The notes beneath the pieces are model-generated. The model ran no database searches. It saw only the letters and a program-made list of their open reading frames with translations, and was not told the DNA's origin. Shown piece by piece: positions 7,900 to 16,942 of a stretch of 32,764 nucleotides of DNA. This DNA is from an uncultured Pelagibacteraceae bacterium (GTDB lineage Bacteria > Pseudomonadota > Alphaproteobacteria > Pelagibacterales > AG-422-B15): contig CABZHO010000009.1 in NCBI GenBank assembly GCA_902525595.1, positions 1-32,764 on the forward strand, given 5' to 3'. The position numbers and the translations under genes are program-made. The stretch's first letter is position 1. Every line of letters begins with the position of its first letter.

Positions 7900-9432
7900 T
7901 TATTTTTTAATATTAGATAAAGGTAAATTTATAATAAACTTTGCCCCAACTGTTCTATTTTCAGATACCAAGTTATCAACAGATATATAGCCGTCATGCG
8001 CGTCTATAATCTGTTTGGAAATGCTCAGTCCTAAGCCGGAATGAATTTGACTATTTTCATCATTTTCCCTTAGCGAATAGAATCGATCAAATATTTTCAT
8101 AATATTAGGTTCATTGATGCCTGGCCCCTGATCAATAATTGAAATACTTACATAATTTTCAGTTGAAGAAAGAGAAATTTTAATCTCACCAGATTTTGGT
8201 GAAAAAGAAATGGCATTATTAAGTATATTCTCAATCGCTTGGTATAAAAATGAACGTTGACCACTGACTATTTTTTGATGGCTACCATTATCATAGCTTA
8301 ATTTGAAAGCAATATTATTTGATATGTTCTTTTCTAAGTCATTAATTACCTCATCAAGTAAGATTTTAATATCAAATGTATTTGTTTTATTTTTATATAG
8401 ATTGACTTCGTCCTTAATCATTGAGGAATAATCAGTAATAATATTTTCTATTCGTGAAATATCATTTTGAATTAAGTTTAAAAACTTTTTTTGATCTTCA
8501 TTAAGCTTATCTGTTATAACTTCTGAAGCCATTTTAATTGATGCAAGAGGGTTTCTAATTTCATGCATAAGATCTGCGGAGTTATTTTCTGCATTATCGA
8601 TTTTTGAATACAAATTATTCAGTATATTATTTATTATTTTTGATAGTTGCCCAATTTCATCTTCTCTTTTATCTAAGGATGTAATCAAAGGCTTGAGCTT
8701 TACATTAGCATCAATATTTTGAGCAGTGGATGTAAGTTTTCTTATAGGTTTGATAATTATGGAATTCAAGAAAATTGAAAAAAGTATAAGACACACGCCA
8801 ATACCCAGTCCTGTGAGCAGGATATTTAATCTTATTTGATTTATAATTTGGGCAATCTCTCTGTTGTCTTCATATGCAACTATATGAAAAATATTTTTAT
8901 CAAAGTTAATTGGTAGAATTGAAAAAAGACCTAATTGACTATCTTTTTGAGTTATTGAAAAAGTACTCTTAATACCGTTTTGTGAGGCAATAAAATATTC
9001 TTGAAATTTTTTTTCCTTTAAAAAAGATCTATTGAACGTATCGGCTTTGAGTAAACTCTTTAAATTTTTCTTATCCTCAGAGTTGATAGTTTCAATTTCA
9101 ACAGGTTCTTGATCGATAATACCTCCCACGTTGATATCATAACCTTTTGTATCAAGCACTATATCGCCCTGATCATTGAGCAATAAAACTGATAAACTTT
9201 TAATTTCTAAAACTTTTTTTATTTGATCACTAAGAAATAAAGGGTCAAAATTCTTAAAGGAATTGGATGAATTTAAAAAATTATAAATAATGAGGTTTTG
9301 GTTTTCAATTTCGCTTAATCTTTTGTTTAATTGATAACTATTTAAGTAAAAAATTAAAATTGTAATACTGGTTGTCAAAAGAACGAGTCCTAAAAAATTG
9401 TATAATAAAAATTTTTTAAATAAACTATTCAC
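7900..9432 (-). CDS. chvG: ChvG-like sensor histidine kinase
   Basis: Inner-membrane histidine kinase of 510 aa that should phosphorylate the ChvI regulator encoded 18 bp upstream. Transmembrane segments lie at about 10-30 and 203-226, flanking a periplasmic sensor domain. A HAMP linker (about 227-280) leads to the H-box LMHEIRNPLASIK with His290. The ATPase domain shows NNAISFSP (about 405-412), DQGPGI (435-440) and GLGLSISKQIIDAHDG (466-481). In rhizobia ChvG responds to acid and envelope stress. Start is GTG; a stop codon immediately precedes it in frame and no usable Met follows for many residues. The gene downstream is ahcY, not hprK as in many relatives. Confidence 0.85.
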   Translation of the reverse strand: MNSLFKKFLLYNFLGLVLLTTSITILIFYLNSYQLNKRLSEIENQNLIIYNFLNSSNSFKNFDPLFLSDQIKKVLEIKSLSVLLLNDQGDIVLDTKGYDINVGGIIDQEPVEIETINSEDKKNLKSLLKADTFNRSFLKEKKFQEYFIASQNGIKSTFSITQKDSQLGLFSILPINFDKNIFHIVAYEDNREIAQIINQIRLNILLTGLGIGVCLILFSIFLNSIIIKPIRKLTSTAQNIDANVKLKPLITSLDKREDEIGQLSKIINNILNNLYSKIDNAENNSADLMHEIRNPLASIKMASEVITDKLNEDQKKFLNLIQNDISRIENIITDYSSMIKDEVNLYKNKTNTFDIKILLDEVINDLEKNISNNIAFKLSYDNGSHQKIVSGQRSFLYQAIENILNNAISFSPKSGEIKISLSSTENYVSISIIDQGPGINEPNIMKIFDRFYSLRENDENSQIHSGLGLSISKQIIDAHDGYISVDNLVSENRTVGAKFIINLPLSNIKK

Positions 9433-9450
9433 TTAAAATAAATCAAAGAA

Positions 9451-10149
9451 TCATTTCCATTGATATCCTGTTCCATATAAAGTGCGAATTGCTTCAAAAT
9501 TTGGATCTAACTTTCTAAATTTTTTTCTTATTCTTTTGATGTGGCTATCAATTGTTCTGTCATCCACGTCTAGTTCATCTCGGTATGCAATTTCCATAAG
9601 TCGATCTCTTGATTTAACAATCCCTGGTCTTTCAACGAGCTCTTTTATAATTTTAAACTCTGTGGTCGTGAGGGGCTCATCTAATGGATATTCATCCCAT
9701 TCACAAATATGTCTTAAACAATCCAAGCGAAGTTTACCAACTGAAATAATAGAATTATTGTCCTCTACATCTCTATCAATCTTAACTCTATTAAGTGTAT
9801 TTTTTATTGTTTCAATAAGAATTTCTTTTGAGAAATTTCCGCTCTTTGTCACATAGCTATCTACTCCTTGCATTAAGCCTTTTAACTTGTCTGCTTCTTG
9901 ATCCTTTGAAGTCAAAAAAATTACAGGTATTTTCAATTTTTCTCTTATTTTTCTGAATAGTTCGTAACCATCCATTTTAGGCATTTTGATATCAATAACT
10001 GCAAGAGATGGTGGATATCTAAACATTCCTTGTAATGCCGAATAGCCATCAACATAAGTATGAATTTCAAAGTCTTCTTTTCTAAGTAACTCTTCGAGAG
10101 AAATCAGAATATTTCTGTCATCATCCACTAATGCAATTAAAGTCTTCAT
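9451..10149 (-). CDS. chvI: ChvI-like response regulator
   Basis: OmpR-family regulator of 232 aa. The receiver has the acidic pair near residues 9-11, phospho-acceptor Asp53 (VIDIKMPKMDG) and Thr80, with Lys102. The residue after this lysine is Ser103, where the usual motif is Lys-Pro, and the surrounding GLMQGVDSYVTKSGNFSKE differs from the standard alpha-5 entry. The winged-helix domain contains TTTEFKIIKELVERPGIVKS and VDDRTIDSHIKRIRKKF, ending TLYGTGYQWK, a close match to the ChvI pattern. It probably controls envelope, exopolysaccharide and central-carbon genes. It diverges from pckA across 131 bp and leads the chvG-ahcY run. Confidence 0.87.
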   Translation of the reverse strand: MKTLIALVDDDRNILISLEELLRKEDFEIHTYVDGYSALQGMFRYPPSLAVIDIKMPKMDGYELFRKIREKLKIPVIFLTSKDQEADKLKGLMQGVDSYVTKSGNFSKEILIETIKNTLNRVKIDRDVEDNNSIISVGKLRLDCLRHICEWDEYPLDEPLTTTEFKIIKELVERPGIVKSRDRLMEIAYRDELDVDDRTIDSHIKRIRKKFRKLDPNFEAIRTLYGTGYQWK

Positions 10150-10166
10150 ATATTTTACCAGAAATA

Positions 10167-10194
10167 ATTATATGTTGTGTCTTTAAAAAGGCAA
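10167..10194 (-). promoter_or_regulatory. Probable sigma-70-type promoter of chvI
   Basis: On the minus strand TTGCCT (10194-10189) is followed after 16 bp by a perfect TATAAT (10172-10167). The start codon of chvI is at 10149, which leaves a short leader of about ten bases. It lies in the 131-bp divergent gap with pckA. I could not pick a comparably good promoter for pckA in the same gap; the best is a weak TTAGCA-17-TATATG pair. Confidence 0.5.
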
Positions 10195-10280
10195 AAAAAT
10201 ATAACTCACAATAATTTAAATATTATAGATTTTAGCACTTAACATAGACTAAATTATATGTTTTTATCACATCCTCAGAG

Positions 10281-11861
10281 ATGGAAAATTCTATAAAAAA
10301 TCACATTATTGAAAATGCCAAAATGGTTCAATCGAACCTTTCGTCTGAACAACTATACGATTTAGCTTTAAAAAGAGAAGAAGGTAAATCGTCTGTTGAT
10401 GGAGCGTTAGTTGTAAAAACTGGAAAGCATACTGGACGATCTGCAAATGACAAATTCTTTGTAAAGGAAGACAAAAATGAAAGCCAAATTCATTGGGGTG
10501 AAACTAACGTTCCGATATCTGAGGAATATTATTATAAAATTGCTGATTCATTCAAAGAATATGCGAAAAATAAAAACCTTTTTCAGCATGATTTAATGGG
10601 TGGTGCGGATAGAGATCATTCGTTGAATGTTTCTATTATTACAGAATTTGCTTGGCATGGTTTGTTTGCTAGACATTTACTTGTTCGACCTACACCTGAT
10701 GAATTAAAAAATTTTAATTCTGAGTATACAATTGTAAATTTTCCTAATCTTAAGATGGATCCAGCATCGCATGGGACAAATAGCGAAACAGCTATAGTGG
10801 TAAATTTAAATGAAAAAATTATCTTGATTGCAGGTACACAATATGCTGGTGAAACAAAAAAATCAGTGTTTACACTCTTAAATTACTTATTACCTCAGAA
10901 AAATATTATGCCTATGCACTGCTCTGTTAACACAGGAGCAAATGGAGATTCAGCAATATTCTTTGGTCTTTCAGGTACTGGAAAAACAACTTTGAGTGCT
11001 GATCCAAATAGAGCTCTTTTAGGTGATGATGAGCATGGATGGTCCGATGGAGGACTTTTTAATTTTGAAGGGGGATGTTACGCAAAATTAATAAGACTCT
11101 CTCAAGAAGCGGAACCTGAAATATATAAGACTACAAAAATGAAAGGAACAGTAATTGAAAATGTTGTTATGAATGATGAGGGCGAGCTGGATCTTGATGA
11201 TAACACGTTAACTGAAAACACAAGAGGAGCATATCCATTAGAATATATTCCAGGTGTCACTGCCTCAGGAAAAACAAATCATCCAAGAAATATTATAATG
11301 CTTACCGCAGATGCATTTGGTGTTCTTCCTCCAATTGCAAGATTATCTCCAGATCAGGCTATGTATCATTTTTTGTCAGGATATACCGCTAAAGTAGCTG
11401 GTACTGAAATGGGTTTATCCAATGAACCTCAAGCAACATTCTCAACGTGCTTTGGAGCTCCCTTTATGCCAAGAAATCCAATAGAATATGGAAACCTTCT
11501 CAAGGAAAAAATATCAAAATATGATGTAAATTGTTGGCTTGTTAATACAGGTTGGTCTGGAGGAGTATACGGCACTGGGAAAAGAATTTCCATAAAAGAT
11601 ACTCGAACACTTCTCAATGCAGCGCTTTCAGGTGAACTTGAAGACCTAGAAATGCGAAAAGACAACAACTTTGGTTTTCATGTACCTTTAGAAGTAGAAA
11701 ATATAGATAATAATATTTTAGACCCACGTAATACGTGGCAAGACAAGAATGAATATGATCTTCAAGCTAAAAAATTAGTTAAGATGTTCATTGATAATTT
11801 TGTAAAGTTTGAGTCAGACGTAGAACAAAACGTAAGAGCGTCAGGTCCAGTTTCAAGTTAG
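10281..11861 (+). CDS. pckA: Phosphoenolpyruvate carboxykinase (ATP)
   Basis: ATP-dependent PEP carboxykinase of 526 aa, the first committed gluconeogenic step from oxaloacetate. The kinase P-loop is GLSGTGKT at residues 229-236, followed by [17 protein letters not shown] with the metal-binding acidic residues. [10 protein letters not shown] near the N-terminus, [16 protein letters not shown] and [14 protein letters not shown] are further family blocks. The ATG at 10281 gives a full-length product. It is divergent from chvI, an association conserved in alphaproteobacteria. The stop codon overlaps that of the convergent MFS gene (11858-11861). Presence fits growth on organic and amino acids. 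Confidence 0.97.
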   Translation: MENSIKNHIIENAKMVQSNLSSEQLYDLALKREEGKSSVDGALVVKTGKHTGRSANDKFFVKEDKNESQIHWGETNVPISEEYYYKIADSFKEYAKNKNLFQHDLMGGADRDHSLNVSIITEFAWHGLFARHLLVRPTPDELKNFNSEYTIVNFPNLKMDPASHGTNSETAIVVNLNEKIILIAGTQYAGETKKSVFTLLNYLLPQKNIMPMHCSVNTGANGDSAIFFGLSGTGKTTLSADPNRALLGDDEHGWSDGGLFNFEGGCYAKLIRLSQEAEPEIYKTTKMKGTVIENVVMNDEGELDLDDNTLTENTRGAYPLEYIPGVTASGKTNHPRNIIMLTADAFGVLPPIARLSPDQAMYHFLSGYTAKVAGTEMGLSNEPQATFSTCFGAPFMPRNPIEYGNLLKEKISKYDVNCWLVNTGWSGGVYGTGKRISIKDTRTLLNAALSGELEDLEMRKDNNFGFHVPLEVENIDNNILDPRNTWQDKNEYDLQAKKLVKMFIDNFVKFESDVEQNVRASGPVSS

Positions 11862-13126
11862 CTGTTCACTACAATATGGGTATCTTTTTTGTATGAATAC
11901 CCTGAAATATAAAAACATATTATAGAAATTATTCCTGTTGCACCGATAGTGATTAATGAATATGTATATGGTGCAGAAGAATTATTAAAAACATAATCAA
12001 CTAAATATCCGGTAACGAAACTTCCAACACCCATTCCAATAATATTCACTCCTAAAATAAAGATAGCAACCATAGTTGATCTTATTTTTACTGGAGTCAA
12101 AGCTTGTACTGAGGCAAATACTGGACCATAAAAAAAAGTTACATTTAAAGAAATAAAAAATAATGTAAAATAAAAAATAAACGTATCGGGTTCAACAAAA
12201 CGATAACTTATTGTCAGAGGAGTCAATATTAAATAAGAGATTGTCAAAAAGCTCATAACACCACCTTTAAAATAATGACTTAATTTATCAGAAAGTACTC
12301 CCCCTAAAATTGCACCAACTGAACCACCCAAAATAAAAAAAATACCAAAAAGAGAATTATATTCACTTGATGAAAAACCTCTTTCATTTACAGCCCACAA
12401 AACCTCAAAATTACCAGCCCCTAGTGGTATATGTAAAAAAATACTACCTACGATAACAAATGTTAAAGACTTTGATTTATATAATGTTGATTTTGTAAGA
12501 CTTATAATTTCTCGAATACTCATAATTTTATGATCATTTTGAATTGAATGATCCAATTTGCCTCTTATGGGTTCAATTAAAAAATATGTAATTACACCTA
12601 AGATCATTCCTATGATGCCCAGTGAAATAAAAACAGTACGCCATCCAACCATAGGACCAAAATATGCTGCGATTAACATCCCAAATCCAACACCAAGAGG
12701 AATACCAAGATAGTATATTGCTGAAGCAGTGCCTCTTTTACTTTGATCATACACATCTGAAAGCATTGAAATTGAGTTTGGGGTTAGAGCAGACTCTCCA
12801 ACTCCAATTAACGCTCTAGCAACGATCAGATGTGAAAAATTTTTTGCAATTCCAGTAAATGCTGTCATAAGACTCCATAAAAATACCCCTGCAGCAGCGA
12901 TCTTCATTCTACTAAATTTATCTCCTAAAACGCCCATAAATATGCCAAATACAGAATAAAAGAAAAGAAAGTATACTCCGGTTAACAGTCCCCATTCTAC
13001 ATTTGTTAGATTGAAATCTGCCTTAATTTGAGGTGCAAAAGCTATAAGAAGGTTTCTATCTACAAAATTAAATATATTAAGCAACAAAAAAAAAGCTAAA
13101 TAAAAATGGGGTGAATATATTTTCAC
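11858..13126 (-). CDS. MFS transporter, spinster-like
   Basis: Major facilitator protein of 422 aa with about twelve hydrophobic segments. The N-terminal half has [19 protein letters not shown], then [10 protein letters not shown] between TM2 and TM3, and [19 protein letters not shown], all typical of spinster-like or ACS-type MFS members. Substrate cannot be assigned; relatives move organic anions, lipids or sugar derivatives. Translation starts at a GTG at 13126, only 3 bp after the nucleotidyltransferase-cupin gene and bounded upstream by that gene's stop codon, with no Met close behind. This close spacing suggests a linked function with the fusion protein, but no direct evidence is visible. 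The end overlaps pckA by 4 bp, tail to tail. Confidence 0.88.
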   Translation of the reverse strand: MKIYSPHFYLAFFLLLNIFNFVDRNLLIAFAPQIKADFNLTNVEWGLLTGVYFLFFYSVFGIFMGVLGDKFSRMKIAAAGVFLWSLMTAFTGIAKNFSHLIVARALIGVGESALTPNSISMLSDVYDQSKRGTASAIYYLGIPLGVGFGMLIAAYFGPMVGWRTVFISLGIIGMILGVITYFLIEPIRGKLDHSIQNDHKIMSIREIISLTKSTLYKSKSLTFVIVGSIFLHIPLGAGNFEVLWAVNERGFSSSEYNSLFGIFFILGGSVGAILGGVLSDKLSHYFKGGVMSFLTISYLILTPLTISYRFVEPDTFIFYFTLFFISLNVTFFYGPVFASVQALTPVKIRSTMVAIFILGVNIIGMGVGSFVTGYLVDYVFNNSSAPYTYSLITIGATGIISIICFYISGYSYKKDTHIVVNS

Positions 13127-13129
13127 TTC

Positions 13130-13906
13130 CTAAACTCTATTGTAGTCGTCTTCATAGCGAATAATATCATCTTCACCAAAATAGGAGCCAGTTTGTATCT
13201 CGATAATATTCAATTCTTCATCAGTTTTATTTTCTAAGCGGTGCTTTGAACCAGCTGGTATAAATATTGTATCATTTAAATTCAATGTGTGTGATACATC
13301 ATTTATTATAACATGAGCTTCGCCACTGATCACAGTCCAAACTTCAGATCTCTTAGCATGAGATTGATAGCTTAATCTAGATTTACTATTAACCTGAATT
13401 TCCTTAATTTTGTGATCTGCACTATCGTCAATAACTCGATACCATCCCCAGGGGCGAAATTCTTTTGAACCTTTCCAATTCTTTAATATCCAGCTTGAGG
13501 AGTTCTTTTTAAAATCACCCCCTACTCCAAATTCAAAAATTATATTTTGATTATCTTTATACTTTTTCATTTCAGGAATATTTGTAGACGTTCTATCCCC
13601 ACCATTTGCAAAAATAATTACGTTATCGGGAAACAAATCGACAACTTTTTGTATAGCATTCGATGCTGAGTCATGTTCATCATCTTCAAATTCAATCACT
13701 TTATCAACGACGGACAAACTTGATACTATATTTAATCTTTCATCAATTGGAAGAAATGGGCTACCCTTTTTTTTCTCAAGCCACTGATCTGAATTAACTC
13801 CTACGATTAATTTAGTACCAAGTTTTTTTGCTTCATCAAAATAGGCAATATGTCCACTATGAATAGGATCAAAGCCGCCTGTTACTAAAACAATTTTCTC
13901 TTTCAT
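13130..13906 (-). CDS. Nucleotidyltransferase-cupin fusion protein
   Basis: Two-domain protein of 258 aa. Residues 1-143 are a cytidylyltransferase-like domain related to the RfaE/HldE C-terminal domain. It has GGFDPIHSGH (10-19), the HIGH-type nucleotide site, and later NGGDRTSTNIPEM and FGVGGDFKKNSSSWIL. Residues 150-258 form a cupin like the C-terminus of type II mannose-6-phosphate isomerase / ManC: SHAKRSEVWTVISGEAHV, IPAGSKHRLEN, and the end GSYFGEDDIIRYEDDY, keeping possible metal His183 and His222. A role in activating or isomerising a sugar phosphate for surface glycans is an inference. I chose the ATG at 13906, which overlaps the polA stop as TGATG, over a TTG one codon earlier. Next downstream is an MFS transporter. 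Confidence 0.82.
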   Translation of the reverse strand: MKEKIVLVTGGFDPIHSGHIAYFDEAKKLGTKLIVGVNSDQWLEKKKGSPFLPIDERLNIVSSLSVVDKVIEFEDDEHDSASNAIQKVVDLFPDNVIIFANGGDRTSTNIPEMKKYKDNQNIIFEFGVGGDFKKNSSSWILKNWKGSKEFRPWGWYRVIDDSADHKIKEIQVNSKSRLSYQSHAKRSEVWTVISGEAHVIINDVSHTLNLNDTIFIPAGSKHRLENKTDEELNIIEIQTGSYFGEDDIIRYEDDYNRV

Positions 13907-16704
13907 CAATGAGCGTCACTCCAATTACTTGCATCATTGCTATCTACAACAAGCGGAACAGAAAGAGTAAATTTTGGTTTAAGTGCAGTCTCCATTTCTC
14001 TTTTAATTATTTTATTATATTTATCCAATTTGTTTTTTTTGATTTCAAATATCAATTCATCATGAACTTGTAATAACATCTTACATTCTGTTGTAGATGA
14101 TATTTTATTATTAATTTTTATCATAGCTAATTTAATTATATCAGCTGCAGTACCTTGAATTGGAGCGTTTATTGCAGCTCTTTCTTGGAAAGATCTAAGT
14201 GCAAAATTTTTATCCTTTATCCGTGGAAAAAAACATTTTCTCCCACAAAGGGTTTCAACGTAGCCATTACTTCTACAGATTTCTTTTGTGTTTTCCATGA
14301 ACTCTCTAATACCCTTGAATTTATTGAAATAGTTCTTGATAAATTCACTTGCCTCATAGTTTGAAATTGATAATTGTTTTGCTAAACCAAAGGCTGAAAT
14401 ACCATAAATAATTCCGAAATTTACTGCTTTTGCTTTTCTTCTTAAGTCACTAGTTACATCTTTAAATTTTATATTAAAAATTTCTGATGCAGTCATGCTA
14501 TGTATATCTTCATTACTGATAAATGCATGTTTTAATTGAGTTACATCTGCCATATGCGCAAGTACTCTAAGTTCTATTTGACTATAATCAGCAGCTAACA
14601 TGGTATAATTTTTATCAGCAACAAATGCTTTACGTATTGATTTTCCTTCATTGGTTCTGATTGGAATATTTTGAAGATTTGGGTCAGAGGAAGCGAGTCT
14701 CCCAGTATTTGTCGATGCCATAGCATATGATGTATGTATCCTACTTGTTTTAAGATTTATGTGACTTGGCAAAGCCTCCGTGTAAGTATTTTTTAATTTA
14801 GATAATTGTCTCCATTCTATTATACTGCTTGCAACTTCAATACCTTCATATGCAAGATCTTCTAAGACATCAATGCCAGTAGACTTTTCACCTGTTTTTG
14901 TTTTTTTTGGTGGTTTAATCTTCATTTTATCAAACAAAACTTCTGATAATTGTTTTGGTGATGCAATATTGAATTCAATCCCGGTTTGTTTATAAATTTT
15001 TTTTTCCAGCTCGTTAATTCTTTTTGAAAAATCACTTGTTAACTTTTTAAGATAAGTTTCATCAACTTTTATACCGTTCAACTCCATTTTTTGAATAGAA
15101 TGAATTAGTGGTTTTTCGATGTGTGAATAAATATAATTATTTTTTTCTAAATTTATTCTCTTTTTCAGATAGTTATATAGTTTGAAGGTAATTTCTGAGT
15201 CTTCCGCTGCATAGTTTAGTGCGTCATCAATATTAACTTTATCAAAAGTAATTTGTGATTTTCCACTACCCACAACATCTTTGAATTTAATTGTATCTCT
15301 TTTGAGATGGATGTTGGCAAGTTCGTCCATATTATGTCTATTTACACCAGAGTCTAAAACATAAGACATCAACATCGTATCTTCGAAAGATTTCACATCA
15401 ATGTCATATTTAAATAAAATACAATTATCATATTTAATATTATGACCAATTTTTGTTATCGATTCGTCCTCCATAACAGGCTTTATTAATGATAAAAATA
15501 TATTTAGATCTAGCTGTGTTTTTGATTTTTTTCCATTTTCATCAGTGTGCTGAAGCGGAATGTAGTATGAGCTCTCATTATCAAAACAAATTGATATACC
15601 AATTAAATTTGCACTAATAATATCCAGTGAGTCTGTCTCAACATCATATACAAAATGACCTTTATTATAGATATTAATAATTATGTTTTTCAAATCATCT
15701 ATTTTAGTAATTAGTTGATATTTCCCTTTTTTATTGTCAATTACCTCGACCGCAGGTGCTTTTTTTGTTTCGTTTGGGATTGTAAAAACAATTTTTTTCG
15801 TTTTGACTTCATCAAAATTAGTTTCTGGATTTTTTTTTCTAATTCTCTCTGATAATTTCTTAAGTTCTAATTCCTCAAGAAATGGTACCAATTTAGAAAT
15901 TGATAGACTTTTTTTCTTGAGTTCTTCAAGTTTCGGAATATTACTCACATCTTGTTTGAGTGTTACTAATTGTTTACTGATAAGAATATTTTTCTTACTA
16001 TTTTTTATTGTTTCTCTTCTCTTTTCTTGTTTAATCTCTTGAAAATTATTTAACAATTTTTCTACAGATCCAAAAGTATTGATAAGTTGAGCTGCTGTTT
16101 TAATGCCTATACCTGGTGCACCTGGAACATTATCTGAACTATCACCTGCAAGCGCCTGCACATCTATTACTTGCTCAGGTTTCACACCAAATTTTTCTTC
16201 AACTTCTTTAGGACCAATGATTTTATTTTTCATAGTATCAATGAGATTTACTTTTTTTGAAACCATCTGCATTAGATCTTTATCCGAAGACACAATTGAA
16301 ACCTTCCAATTGTTTTGCACAGCTTTATTGGTGTATGTAGCAATAATATCATCAGCTTCATATCCACTTAATTCTATTGATTGAATACCAAATGCTTTTA
16401 CTGAGTCTTTAATAATTTTAAATTGAGGTATTAGGTCTTCAGGTGGTTCTCCTCTATTAGCTTTATAATCATTGTAAATTTCGTTTCTAAAAGTTTTACG
16501 TGCACTATCAAATATCACAGCTAAGTGAGTTGGGCTGATATTTTTATTTGTATCCTCAATTAATTTATAGAGCATATTACAAAACCCATTAACTGCACCA
16601 GTCGGCAAGCCGTCACTTTTTCTATATAGTGGTGGCAAGGCGTAATACGCTCTAAAAATATATCCTGATCCATCTATTAAAAAAAGGTGATTATCAGTTG
16701 CCAT
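13906..16704 (-). CDS. polA: DNA polymerase I
   Basis: Full-length three-domain polymerase I of 932 aa for repair and Okazaki fragment processing. The 5'-3' exonuclease domain (1 to about 290) shows YEADDIIATY, SSDKDLMQ and LAGDSSDNVPGAPGIG. The proofreading domain keeps Exo I DVETDSLD (Asp354, Glu356), Exo II IGHNIKYDN and Exo III YAAEDSEITFKLY, so 3'-5' activity should be intact. The polymerase domain has motif A AADYSQIELRVLAHMAD, motif B RRKAKAVNFGIIYGISAFGL and motif C QVHDELIFEI. It follows the CHCC zinc-protein stop with no gap and overlaps the fusion gene by one base. Confidence 0.98.
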   Translation of the reverse strand: MATDNHLFLIDGSGYIFRAYYALPPLYRKSDGLPTGAVNGFCNMLYKLIEDTNKNISPTHLAVIFDSARKTFRNEIYNDYKANRGEPPEDLIPQFKIIKDSVKAFGIQSIELSGYEADDIIATYTNKAVQNNWKVSIVSSDKDLMQMVSKKVNLIDTMKNKIIGPKEVEEKFGVKPEQVIDVQALAGDSSDNVPGAPGIGIKTAAQLINTFGSVEKLLNNFQEIKQEKRRETIKNSKKNILISKQLVTLKQDVSNIPKLEELKKKSLSISKLVPFLEELELKKLSERIRKKNPETNFDEVKTKKIVFTIPNETKKAPAVEVIDNKKGKYQLITKIDDLKNIIINIYNKGHFVYDVETDSLDIISANLIGISICFDNESSYYIPLQHTDENGKKSKTQLDLNIFLSLIKPVMEDESITKIGHNIKYDNCILFKYDIDVKSFEDTMLMSYVLDSGVNRHNMDELANIHLKRDTIKFKDVVGSGKSQITFDKVNIDDALNYAAEDSEITFKLYNYLKKRINLEKNNYIYSHIEKPLIHSIQKMELNGIKVDETYLKKLTSDFSKRINELEKKIYKQTGIEFNIASPKQLSEVLFDKMKIKPPKKTKTGEKSTGIDVLEDLAYEGIEVASSIIEWRQLSKLKNTYTEALPSHINLKTSRIHTSYAMASTNTGRLASSDPNLQNIPIRTNEGKSIRKAFVADKNYTMLAADYSQIELRVLAHMADVTQLKHAFISNEDIHSMTASEIFNIKFKDVTSDLRRKAKAVNFGIIYGISAFGLAKQLSISNYEASEFIKNYFNKFKGIREFMENTKEICRSNGYVETLCGRKCFFPRIKDKNFALRSFQERAAINAPIQGTAADIIKLAMIKINNKISSTTECKMLLQVHDELIFEIKKNKLDKYNKIIKREMETALKPKFTLSVPLVVDSNDASNWSDAH

Positions 16705-16887
16705 CTATCGAAGCTTAAAAATTTTACTGCAGTAAGGGCAAACTACAAAATCCTTATCCCCCATATCCAAATAAACCTTTGGATGTCCCAAAGGACCATC
16801 AATTCCATGGCAGCTTACTTTTTTATAATCAACAAGCTCAACATCTTGTGAGTCATTATCTTTTATTTCTGGAGAATTCATTTCCAT
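16705..16887 (-). CDS. CHCC zinc-finger protein (NDUFS6-like)
   Basis: Small protein of 60 aa. Its metal site is Cys26-X8-His35-X14-Cys50-X2-Cys53, the spacing of the CHCC zinc finger found in NDUFS6, the accessory zinc subunit of respiratory complex I. The motifs read CHGIDGPLGHPKVYLDM and VVCPYCSKIFKL. Alphaproteobacterial homologues are candidate complex I assembly or accessory proteins, but they sit away from the nuo operon, as here. The gene directly precedes polA with abutting stop and start codons. ATG codons at 16887 and 16881 are both possible starts. Confidence 0.9.
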   Translation of the reverse strand: MEMNSPEIKDNDSQDVELVDYKKVSCHGIDGPLGHPKVYLDMGDKDFVVCPYCSKIFKLR

Positions 16888-16942
16888 AATGATACAAGAA
16901 TTTAATTTGAAAAACTATAAGTTCCCCTAAATATTGATTCAA

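Noticed and set aside
7960-7985. DnaA-box-like TTATCAACA inside chvG
   Set aside because: A single near-match within a coding region; no cluster and no origin context.
13907-13909. TTG one codon before the nucleotidyltransferase-cupin ATG
   Set aside because: The ATG at 13906 makes the classic TGATG overlap with the polA stop, so the extra codon is not needed.
16934-16942. TTG at 16934 as the start of the ABC ATPase gene
   Set aside because: An ATG three codons later gives the normal N-terminus of the family; nothing supports the TTG.
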